Position numbers and translations under genes: made by a program. A model generated the notes under the pieces. That model was not told the origin of the DNA. It saw only the letters and a program-made list of their open reading frames with translations, and did not search any database. This document shows positions 51,594-57,993 of a stretch of 57,993 nucleotides of DNA, in pieces. This DNA is from Clostridia bacterium (GTDB lineage Bacteria; Bacillota; Clostridia; Oscillospirales; Acutalibacteraceae): positions 1 through 57,993 of the forward strand of contig JAFQWE010000003.1 in assembly GCA_017407645.1 (NCBI GenBank). The letters run 5' to 3'. Each line of letters starts with the position of its first letter. Positions within the stretch are counted from its first letter, which is position 1.

Positions 51594-51657
51594 AAAACTC
51601 CCTCGTTATTTGGGAAATGTTCTTAGCGAACATTTCCCAAATAACGAGGGAGTTTTT
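51594..51657 (+). terminator. Exceptionally long perfect terminator hairpin after galU
   Basis: A perfect 29-bp stem (51594-51622 with 51628-51656) closes a TTAGC loop and is followed by TTTTT. A-tract and T-tract flanks also allow termination of the convergent gene at 51667. Confidence 0.92.
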
Positions 51658-51666
51658 GCGTCTTAA

Positions 51667-52290
51667 TTAAAATTCGGGAGTGTATCTAAGCTTGTTTTCA
51701 GTCCATACGGCGCGGCGTACCTTAAAATCGGTAAAGCGTACCTTAGTGCAATAGGCTTCAAAGCCAACAAGTCCGTATTTGGTAAAATCAATGGGGTCGG
51801 GATCGGTAACCTCAAGGAGCAATTTGCCGTCAACCATAGTGAAGCAGTGACCGTTGATACTGCCGCACTGAATATGATAAACCTTGCCCGGCTCAAAATC
51901 AAACAGGGGAGTGGCAACGTTCAGTTTGTATTCGGGGGATTTTTCAATACCAACCTTGCCAACCCACCAGCCTTGCAGACCTGAAACATAGGCAATATCG
52001 CGATAGTTGGTTTCGCGGTTCCAGTTGCCGTTCCACATAACGTTTATATCGTGGGTGCAAGGGGGAATAGTAGAGGCTTTAAAGTCGAGAATAACATTTT
52101 CGTTATACTGCTTGCGAGAGATAACCATTGCGGCGCAGTTTTCGCGGTTTTCGCCGATAAGCCAGCCGTCCTCTACGTACCAGTTGCCTCCGCAGATTTC
52201 GAAATCCTCTTCCAAGGATTCTTTTGAAAAGGGACGGTCATAAATAACGGGACATTCATTAGGGTTAATTTGTTTGCTTAACAAATCCAT
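51667..52290 (-). CDS. LamG/concanavalin-like domain protein (DUF1080-type), hypothetical
   Basis: This 207-residue protein without a signal peptide starts at the ATG at 52290 (GGAG upstream). The beta-rich sequence carries CGGNWYVEDGWLIGENRENCAAM, GLQGWWVGKVGIEKSP, and a late GKVYHIQCGSINGHCFTMVDGKLL, LVGFEAYCTKVRFTDFKVRRA. This pattern is that of DUF1080/LamG-like jelly-roll domains, which bind or cleave carbohydrate. It probably acts with the neighbouring GH5-like enzyme in the cytoplasm. The exact role is unknown. Confidence 0.7.
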   Translation of the reverse strand: MDLLSKQINPNECPVIYDRPFSKESLEEDFEICGGNWYVEDGWLIGENRENCAAMVISRKQYNENVILDFKASTIPPCTHDINVMWNGNWNRETNYRDIAYVSGLQGWWVGKVGIEKSPEYKLNVATPLFDFEPGKVYHIQCGSINGHCFTMVDGKLLLEVTDPDPIDFTKYGLVGFEAYCTKVRFTDFKVRRAVWTENKLRYTPEF

Positions 52291-52392
52291 AATATACACT
52301 CCGTTTGAAATTATAAGAAAATGATATCACCTATATTAAGTATTTTCAATGCACTATAATGTTGAGTTCTTGCCTTTTTCTGCTGTTTTGAA

Positions 52393-53655
52393 TTAAAGAT
52401 TCTTAACAAGGACTTTAAAATGCTTAATTTCACCGCTTCTTAGCACAACTTCTGCTTCCCAAACGTCTCCGTCTTTGGTTGTTACGCCTTTTTGATCCCA
52501 ATTTGAAATGAAATTACAAGTAAAGCTTTCGTCATAGCAAGTGTATACGTGCTTGCCGTTTTCAAAAAAACGAACGTAATTTATACTTTCGGGATATAGG
52601 GCAGCCAAGCGGGGAAATCTTACACCCTTGTGGTGCATATGAGGTTCAAAGCCCTGAAAGTAGTATTGCTCGTCAAGAGGAATATCCCCCTGCTTAATAC
52701 CAAGCATATTTGCCATTCGCCAAGCAAAGAATTCGTCCTCACCCTTGGTAATCTGCCAATATGTAGGCGGCTCCTGCTTGGTCATATTGTTGTAATATCC
52801 CCAAGAGCAACGAAGCTCCTCACAAACGGCAAGCTGACCGATTGCCTGTGAATCCTCATTTATGACCACAGGCTTATTAGGAGAATACTCTCTTGCCTTT
52901 AGTATCATATTATACAGTTGCGAGCGTGACTGACCGTTGCCGTGAAGCAGTATAACGTCACTTGCACGGCAAACCTCGTCATTAACGTAGCCGCCGCAGC
53001 CACTGCAACCCACGGGGATTTGCGGTGCGACAGATTTTATTATGTTTATAAGGGAAACAATGCCTTGAGGCTCATGCAAAATCGGTAATTTGCTAAAGCA
53101 GGACAGGTCGTGCTCGTTGGCAATTTCAATAATAATATTGCCAAAGCCACCGTCACGCAAATGAGCAGACATATTTTTTACAACGTTTATAACTGCCTGA
53201 CCGTCGTTTAGGCCTTCGGTGTTAAGACCGTAAAATAGGCTTACAATTACAACCATACCCATTTGGTCGCAAGCCTTTATCAGCCTGTCAAGGCGGGCAA
53301 GATAGGCGGTGTCAATCTGTGTGCCGTCAGGGGAGTAAGGGTTGTTTTTCAGTTCAGCACCCTTTACGGTGAAGCAAGAGCCGCCACCCTGCATACCTAC
53401 TGTTATTGCGCGCAAGCCTTTTTCATACCACTCAGGCAGTGCGGCAATAAGGTCGTCAGTGTTTTGTTCGGGGTCAAAATCCTTGCCGTAACGGTTAAAC
53501 TGCTCTCTGTTTTTGCTGTCAAATATGCCCTGAATAAATCGGGCGTTCATAAGCAGACCGTGAACCGACGGCTTGCAGGATTCTATCTCTGAATAGGTAA
53601 GTTGCCCGTTGATTTTGAATTTTGCGCCGTCAATGGAAAGATTGGTTTTTGACAT
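52393..53655 (-). CDS. GH5-like TIM-barrel glycoside hydrolase, cytoplasmic
   Basis: The protein has 420 residues and no signal peptide. The barrel carries RLIKACDQMGMVVIVSLFYGL, the acid/base motif IIIEIANEHD (E181) and the strand-7 motif PVVINEDSQ (E267, probable nucleophile), as in clan GH-A. A beta-sandwich follows. It should hydrolyse a beta-glycoside inside the cell. The specificity is not readable. GAGGGTGA precedes the ATG. Confidence 0.75.
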   Translation of the reverse strand: MSKTNLSIDGAKFKINGQLTYSEIESCKPSVHGLLMNARFIQGIFDSKNREQFNRYGKDFDPEQNTDDLIAALPEWYEKGLRAITVGMQGGGSCFTVKGAELKNNPYSPDGTQIDTAYLARLDRLIKACDQMGMVVIVSLFYGLNTEGLNDGQAVINVVKNMSAHLRDGGFGNIIIEIANEHDLSCFSKLPILHEPQGIVSLINIIKSVAPQIPVGCSGCGGYVNDEVCRASDVILLHGNGQSRSQLYNMILKAREYSPNKPVVINEDSQAIGQLAVCEELRCSWGYYNNMTKQEPPTYWQITKGEDEFFAWRMANMLGIKQGDIPLDEQYYFQGFEPHMHHKGVRFPRLAALYPESINYVRFFENGKHVYTCYDESFTCNFISNWDQKGVTTKDGDVWEAEVVLRSGEIKHFKVLVKNL

Positions 53656-53679
53656 AGTGTCACCCTCGTTTGTTGTGAT

Positions 53680-54717
53680 TTACATCATTGGTGGGGGATT
53701 GTTGCGCAAGATATTTTCGTCACCCGCCCAGCCGTTAAAGGCTTGCCACTCTTTAGTGACGTACTTAAACCGACCGATTGCCCAGTCGCCGTTGGTTTTT
53801 AAGTCGTTCCAACCTGCGCTTTGGTCAAGCCAATAGTCACCACCTATACTTAAAAGGTAACGGGCGGTATTGCGGTCGTCAGGCTTGTTGGGGTTATCCA
53901 AAATCAAGCGCGCCTGACAGGTGGAATAAATGACTGCAATATCGGTGGGGTCAATGTTGGCGCGACCGCCGGTTGGCCAAAAATGATAATTGTAACCGTC
54001 ACCTGCTTTTACGGATATACCGCCGCCGTTGGCAGAACTTTCGTTACGTTGGTCGGCAGATTTGTTGACGTTGCCTTTAAAATCCTCTATATATGCATTG
54101 CCTTTGACTGAAACAGAGTCTTGCAGTTTTATCCATTTTCGCTGACTTTTGCTGAAATAGTACATCTGCATATTACGCAGCTGAACGCGGGTGTTGGTGG
54201 CAGGGTTTCCCTCTGCCGCCTCATATACCTGACCCCACGCCGTTGTAGCAGTGTATCCCTCTCTTGGAGTGGTGCCCATACCCACTCGTGGCTTTTGCGA
54301 CCAGTTATATGATTTGGGTACTCCGTGGGGCAAGCCTTCGTGAGCCAGTTTCATATCGTTTATGATGTTTTCAACCGAGTTTATCTTGCCGTTATTGTTG
54401 GGCTTGGTGCTTGACACGGCAGAGGAAACAGGGGTTGATGAGTAATATCTTGACGAGGTGTATCGCGACGGTGTTGCAGAGGAATAATATCGCGACGATA
54501 CCGCCGATGAGGTGTCTCTTGACGAAATTGCTGACGAAGAATCCCTTGATGCCGCTGCAGAGGATTGCTTAGGCAAAGAAGACTCCGTTGAAGATGACTC
54601 ACTTGACTTGTTTGTGCTTTGTACCGAACTGACGTCTGCAGTTGAGTCACTGCAGCTCATAAGAAGGCACAATACTGATATTGTAAGCAAAGCGGTTAAT
54701 TTTTTAAATATTTTCAT
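53680..54717 (-). CDS. Ser-rich lipoprotein with unknown C-terminal domain
   Basis: The protein has 345 residues from the ATG at 54717, with GGAGG six bases upstream. A lipobox (LCLLMSC) is followed by about 90 residues of Ser-rich low-complexity linker with recurring SSRYYSS/SSRDTSS units. A globular domain of about 220 residues begins at ENIINDMKLAHEGLPHG and contains YHFWPTGGRANIDPTDIAV and YLLSIGGDYWLDQSA. I do not recognise this domain; its aromatic-rich character fits an extracellular carbohydrate-related role. The Ser linker would hold it away from the membrane. Confidence 0.75.
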   Translation of the reverse strand: MKIFKKLTALLTISVLCLLMSCSDSTADVSSVQSTNKSSESSSTESSLPKQSSAAASRDSSSAISSRDTSSAVSSRYYSSATPSRYTSSRYYSSTPVSSAVSSTKPNNNGKINSVENIINDMKLAHEGLPHGVPKSYNWSQKPRVGMGTTPREGYTATTAWGQVYEAAEGNPATNTRVQLRNMQMYYFSKSQRKWIKLQDSVSVKGNAYIEDFKGNVNKSADQRNESSANGGGISVKAGDGYNYHFWPTGGRANIDPTDIAVIYSTCQARLILDNPNKPDDRNTARYLLSIGGDYWLDQSAGWNDLKTNGDWAIGRFKYVTKEWQAFNGWAGDENILRNNPPPMM

Positions 54718-54774
54718 AAACGCCTCCGTATAAGATAATCTTTTATTAAACATACCATATAAAGATGGTGGTTG

Positions 54775-55602
54775 TCAATTAAACCTTGTGGCATAGCCGC
54801 AACGGCGGCACAAATCCTCGGTGGCTTTTCGGCACCTGAATCCCTCTGCCATTGCCTTTGCCCGAGGGGAGCCAAGTATTTGCTCTATATCCTGCTCAAA
54901 AACGTTGCCAAGATTTATTACGCCCTCACTGTCAAGGCAACAGGGCACAACGGTGCCGTCACACAGTATTCCAAAATGGTCCTTTAGCCCGTAACAGAAC
55001 ACCTTGTCGCTTTGAATGGGAGCCGATTTGTCAGGCCAACTGAAGCGGTCGCCCCACTCAAGATGCAATTTCTCCCGTATGCGCATGCCCCGTGTGTTAA
55101 GGGACCAATCCCCGTCAATGTGGGTGCGCAAAAAATCAAGCACCTTGAGGTTTTTGCCCTCGTCACCGCCTTTGTTCCAAAGCCTGAGGCAAATGATAAT
55201 GCCCGCCTTTGAGGCGGCGTCGGCAAAATCTGCAACCTGACTTAAATAGGCGTCAAAATCAACTCCGTCGTTTTGCTCAAAGCTGTGCAAAGATATGTTG
55301 ACCTTGTGGGGTTTGGCGGTGATAATCTGCTGACCAACCTTGTTAAGCAACGTGCCGTTGGTGGTGATGACCGAGCGGTATCCCTTTTCGGTTGCTAACT
55401 GCAAAAAATCGGGCAACTCAGGGTGGGTAAGAGGCTCGCCCATCAGGTGATAGTATAGGTACTCCGTTTGCCCTTGAAGTTTTTGGAGGATGGCGCAAAA
55501 TTCATCCTTGCTCATCCTTTTTGCAGGACGGCTGTGACCGTGGCAAAAGGAACAATTCATATTGCATATATTGGTTATCTCAACGTAAACCCGCGAGTAC
55601 AT
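54775..55602 (-). CDS. Radical SAM/SPASM domain protein
   Basis: The protein has 275 residues. The CxxxCxxC cluster lies in ITNICNMNCSFCHG (C13, C17, C20), followed by YYHLMGEPLTHPELPDFL (the GE motif) and SVITTNGTLLN. The C-terminal SPASM-like region has CDGTVVPCCLDSEGVINLGNVFEQ and CRRCGYATRFN, binding extra clusters. Such enzymes modify peptides or sugars or mature other enzymes. No small precursor peptide is seen next to it, so the substrate is unknown. GGAGGTG precedes the ATG. Confidence 0.88.
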   Translation of the reverse strand: MYSRVYVEITNICNMNCSFCHGHSRPAKRMSKDEFCAILQKLQGQTEYLYYHLMGEPLTHPELPDFLQLATEKGYRSVITTNGTLLNKVGQQIITAKPHKVNISLHSFEQNDGVDFDAYLSQVADFADAASKAGIIICLRLWNKGGDEGKNLKVLDFLRTHIDGDWSLNTRGMRIREKLHLEWGDRFSWPDKSAPIQSDKVFCYGLKDHFGILCDGTVVPCCLDSEGVINLGNVFEQDIEQILGSPRAKAMAEGFRCRKATEDLCRRCGYATRFN

Positions 55603-55662
55603 TTTGCCACCTCCAAAAGTCTTTTGTTTATTATACTATAGGGGTATGGCTTTTTGCAATAT

Positions 55663-55695
55663 ATAAAAAGCACTGCAGAAAGAACTGCAGTGCTT
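55663..55695 (-). terminator. Terminator of the metallophosphoesterase-dockerin gene
   Basis: AAGCACTGCAG (55668-55678) and CTGCAGTGCTT (55685-55695) form an 11-bp stem. On the minus strand it is followed by a T-run. Confidence 0.9.
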
Positions 55696-55704
55696 AAACG
55701 TTTA

Positions 55705-57483
55705 TTATACAAGTCCTAAAAGCTGTTGTTTTATAACAAGTACGTCGGTGGAGTCAATATTGCCTGATGCATTCACGTCAAGTTTAGCTAACTGCTCGTC
55801 GGTGAGGCTGATTGAACCTGCCAGATAAAGAGTTGCCGTGTTAAAATCGGCAGAGGTCACGTAGCCGTCAAGGTTTACGTCGCCCATACTGTAATCGGCT
55901 TCAATAACGTTCATTTCAAAGCTGTAAAAGTTATCAGTCTGAAAATATTGGTCGCGGATGGTTGAATAATATCTGACCGTAACGTCCTTGCCGTCCTCTG
56001 AAAAATAAAGCATAGCAACCATACCGCTTGAACCTTGTTCTTTATCAATGGTTTGAGGGTCAACGAGCATATGAGTGACTACGTTGCCCTTGTCGCCCAA
56101 AACCTGCGTGGTCTGAATAGTATCTGACGATATGTGTCCGCAAGCAGCAAGAACGATGTTATCGTGCTTGCTTACAAGCTTTTGCCAAATATCTTCGCCG
56201 TTGTTTTCGCCGCCGTATTTGGTGGCAGGATAGGTGTCGTTAGCATCGTGGGTGGTGCCGTCGCTATACAAATAAACGTGGGTTGTGATTATAACGTTGT
56301 AATCGGGATGCGCCTCTATAATCTCGCTCGCCCAATTAAGCACATCGTCCCCTGCGCCGATGTCTAGAGTGAAAATAAGATAGTTTATTTTGCCAACTTT
56401 AATTTTGCGATAGGTGTTTTCAAGCTTGCTGTCATACTGTCCGTCAAAAGAGTTTTTGTATGCGTCGGTGTTAAAGGTAGCGTTAAATTTTTCAGTGCTG
56501 TCGTGGTTGCCTCTTACCAGAGAATATGGTACAACGCCATTTAACTTTGAGATTTGCGTTAGGTTATTGGACCACTCGCTGTCAGCATCCTTTTCGGTGA
56601 AGTCGCCCATATGCATAACGTATTGAATGTTTTGGGACTCTTTGTTGGCAACAATCCAATCGTATATATCCCCCAACTTGTCAGGTGCGCTGTATGACAC
56701 CGTTTGGGTATCGCCGATAATGGCAAAGGAGTAGGCATAGTCGCCTACGGGCTCGGCTTCTTCGGGATCAATCCAAGTTTTCGTGTATCTTACGTCATAG
56801 CCGTTGCCGCTTAAATCGGGGTATACCGTTCCTACGGGTTGAGCCGACAGGTTCCAAGCGGCAAGCAGAGAGTTGTTACTGTAATCGTTAAAATCAGCGG
56901 CGATTTCTTCTGCTGTGCGAGCATCGTCATACAGGGCGACCGAGCGGATATTACCTAAAAAGGAACAGGTGTTGTTGGCTCTTGGGTCGCCGCCTATCAT
57001 CGGGGCAGAACTGAAATTAATATCGTACAGGGTTTTGGCTACGCTGCTTTTAAGCTGGCCGTTAACGTAGCAGTTGACGGTACCTGCCTCGCGGTCAACG
57101 GTGATGGCAAGATGAAGCCAATCACCCGTGCGCACGTCAACGTCTGTAAAGATATGCTCGGTTGCATCCTTATCTTTGGGCTTGTAATAAATTCGGGGAT
57201 TACCGTTTTTGTGAATTTCAAAACTGAGTGAATTGGTGGTGGAAGAGCTGTAATTACCCAAGATTACGCCTGCTCGCTTGGATGATGCAAGGTCCTTTGA
57301 CACCTTAATCCAAGCCTCGTACGTGTGGGGTGCTGATGCAAGCTTTTTTGTAACCTTGTAGGCATCCTTATAGGTGAAAGATACCCCGTCAGAATTTAGG
57401 GTTTCTGCTTCTGCTTTTGTGGGAACAAAGAACAAAAGGGTAAAAATCAATGCAACGGAAATGAGTCTTTTTAACGTTTTCAT
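55705..57483 (-). CDS. Secreted LamG + metallophosphoesterase + dockerin protein
   Basis: The protein has 592 residues with a signal peptide (cut near residue 26, AEAETL). A LamG_3-type jelly roll spans about residues 35-210 (TYEAWIKVSK, DWLHLAITVDREAGTVNCYVNG, SVALYDDARTAEEI). A calcineurin-like phosphoesterase spans about 250-520 with FAIIGDTQ, MHMGDFTEKD, VRGNHDS, TTHVYLY and ACGHISSD metal motifs. A type I dockerin (533-592) carries two Ca-loops (GDVNLDGYVTSADFNTA and LDVNASGNIDSTDVL). The dockerin implies docking to a cohesin protein outside the cell. A phosphoesterase as cellulosome-like cargo is unusual. Confidence 0.9.
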   Translation of the reverse strand: MKTLKRLISVALIFTLLFFVPTKAEAETLNSDGVSFTYKDAYKVTKKLASAPHTYEAWIKVSKDLASSKRAGVILGNYSSSTTNSLSFEIHKNGNPRIYYKPKDKDATEHIFTDVDVRTGDWLHLAITVDREAGTVNCYVNGQLKSSVAKTLYDINFSSAPMIGGDPRANNTCSFLGNIRSVALYDDARTAEEIAADFNDYSNNSLLAAWNLSAQPVGTVYPDLSGNGYDVRYTKTWIDPEEAEPVGDYAYSFAIIGDTQTVSYSAPDKLGDIYDWIVANKESQNIQYVMHMGDFTEKDADSEWSNNLTQISKLNGVVPYSLVRGNHDSTEKFNATFNTDAYKNSFDGQYDSKLENTYRKIKVGKINYLIFTLDIGAGDDVLNWASEIIEAHPDYNVIITTHVYLYSDGTTHDANDTYPATKYGGENNGEDIWQKLVSKHDNIVLAACGHISSDTIQTTQVLGDKGNVVTHMLVDPQTIDKEQGSSGMVAMLYFSEDGKDVTVRYYSTIRDQYFQTDNFYSFEMNVIEADYSMGDVNLDGYVTSADFNTATLYLAGSISLTDEQLAKLDVNASGNIDSTDVLVIKQQLLGLV

Positions 57484-57608
57484 AAAGCATACCTACCTAT
57501 TTTCTAGTTTGTATACCCAAGCATAACACATTGTCAAAACATTTGCAAGACCTTTTCAACAAATGGTAATACTTTTTTTGGAAAATGATGCTTTGCAAAT
57601 GAAGAAAC

Positions 57609-57636
57609 CGCAAGCTACTAACTTGCGATTTTTCGT
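57609..57636 (-). terminator. Weak terminator-like hairpin downstream of guaA
   Basis: CGCAAG (57609-57614) and CTTGCG (57622-57627) form a 6-bp stem with a 7-base loop. The T-tract is good on the plus strand but broken on the minus strand, so assignment to guaA is tentative. Confidence 0.4.
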
Positions 57637-57658
57637 TTAGTTATTAGTCTTTTATTAC

Positions 57659-57701
57659 TTGCCCAAAGGGCAATCATAGCTGATTTTGCTTTGCAAAATC
57701 A
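57659..57701. repeat. Pair of perfect mini-hairpins overlapping the guaA stop codon
   Basis: TTGCCC-AAA-GGGCAA (57659-57673) and TGATTTTGC-TTT-GCAAAATCA (57681-57701) both have three-base loops. The inner arms AATCA and TGATT are also complementary across the TAGC spacer. The second hairpin contains the guaA stop codon. The style resembles the hairpin array at 37.1 kb, but the TCGATAT spacers are absent. Confidence 0.6.
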
Positions 57702-57993
57702 TTCCCACTCTATAGTACCGATGGGCTTGGGAGTCAAATCCAACAACACGCGGTTGATACCCTCTACCTCGTGGGTGATGCGGTCGGTAATCTTGTGAAG
57801 CACAGCATAAGGAATCTCTTCAATAGCTGCGCTCATAGCGTCGGTAGTATTAACGGCGCGGATGATTGCAGGCCAACCCTCATAACGCTTGTCGTCTTTT
57901 ACGCCAACGCTCTTGAAATCGGGCACTGCGATGAAATACTGCCAAACCTTTTCGGCAAGACCGCAGTTGTCAAACTCTTCGCGAAGGATGGCG
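57699..57993 (-). CDS. guaA: GMP synthase (glutamine-hydrolysing), C-terminal part
   Basis: The reading frame is open from the right edge of the window to the TGA at 57701-57699, giving about 97 residues. It contains the GMP synthase dimerisation domain: EEFDNCGLAEKVWQYF, PDFKSVGVKDDKRYEGWPAIIRAVNTTDAM, and the highly conserved ending GINRVLLDLTPKPIGTIEWE. GuaA converts XMP to GMP with glutamine and ATP in the cytoplasm. The start is outside the window. A short GTG-started frame within it is not a separate gene. Confidence 0.93.
   Translation of the reverse strand, partial: AILREEFDNCGLAEKVWQYFIAVPDFKSVGVKDDKRYEGWPAIIRAVNTTDAMSAAIEEIPYAVLHKITDRITHEVEGINRVLLDLTPKPIGTIEWE

Noticed and set aside
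54775..55602. RiPP biosynthesis locus around the radical SAM gene
   Set aside because: No short precursor peptide frame with a ribosome site, protease or exporter is next to it.

Overview
The window looks like chromosomal DNA of an anaerobic, probably gut-associated Firmicute of the class Clostridia (Oscillospirales-like; inference). Signs of this are a complete clostridial-type Rnf operon, NusG-II/Gx/ApbE neighbours, a dockerin-bearing secreted protein, a PRK06851-type ATPase, AGGAGG-type ribosome sites and clean TTGACA/TATAAT promoters. No rRNA, tRNA, transposase, prophage or CRISPR array was seen. Base composition is fairly even, except for a visibly A/T-richer island at about 16.9-21.2 kb.

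Layout. 0-2.2 kb: the tail of an unknown gene and a lactate-permease-family transporter. 2.3-11.6 kb (minus strand): an energy block, rnfCDGEAB followed by an EetA-like NusG-II protein, an EetB-like Gx membrane protein, a two-repeat lipoprotein, a structured RNA of about 215 nt, apbE and a DUF1622 protein. This reads as ferredoxin:NAD+ ion pumping plus extracytoplasmic flavin chemistry. 11.8-16.8 kb (plus): a compact three-gene operon under a near-consensus promoter with a large dyad and a tandem repeat. It encodes (i) a soluble fusion of a ClpB-like AAA+ module, a receiver-like middle and an FtsH-like AAA+/M41 protease, (ii) a Card1/Can2-like CARF + PD-(D/E)XK nuclease, and (iii) a Mesh1/SpoT-like HD hydrolase. 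No CRISPR components are present. This is the best candidate for an undescribed system. 16.9-21.2 kb: a large secreted Rhs-like multidomain protein and a zinc-ribbon membrane protein.

21.3-34.5 kb: a divergent RpiR/SIS regulator and an eleven-gene, mostly overlapping sugar operon. The operon holds a FucI-like isomerase, FAD oxidase, Fe-S partner, class II aldolase, PfkB kinase, IolB, GH36, FGGY kinase, a fused EtfB-EtfA and a NodB-type deacetylase. It suggests cleavage of an alpha-galactoside, phosphorylation and aldol cleavage, with a flavin/Fe-S/ETF oxidation step. The putative RpiR operator recurs at 44.3-44.4 kb upstream of an orphan solute-binding lipoprotein. 34.6-43.3 kb: a C39-like peptidase, small helical proteins, an unusual hairpin array spaced by TCGATAT, a phosphohexomutase with a changed metal ligand, a histidine phosphatase, a CtpE-like P-ATPase and a 2-keto-3-deoxygluconate-type kinase. 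43.3-51.6 kb: an AraC regulator, the binding protein, a PRK06851 ATPase, an ArsR-controlled heavy-metal P-ATPase, a RING/zinc-ribbon membrane protein and galU. 51.7-58 kb (minus): a LamG-like protein, a GH5-like hydrolase, a Ser-rich lipoprotein, a radical SAM/SPASM protein, a metallophosphoesterase with dockerin, and the 3' end of guaA.

All functions are read from motifs in the translated sequence and from recalled family knowledge. No database search was possible.
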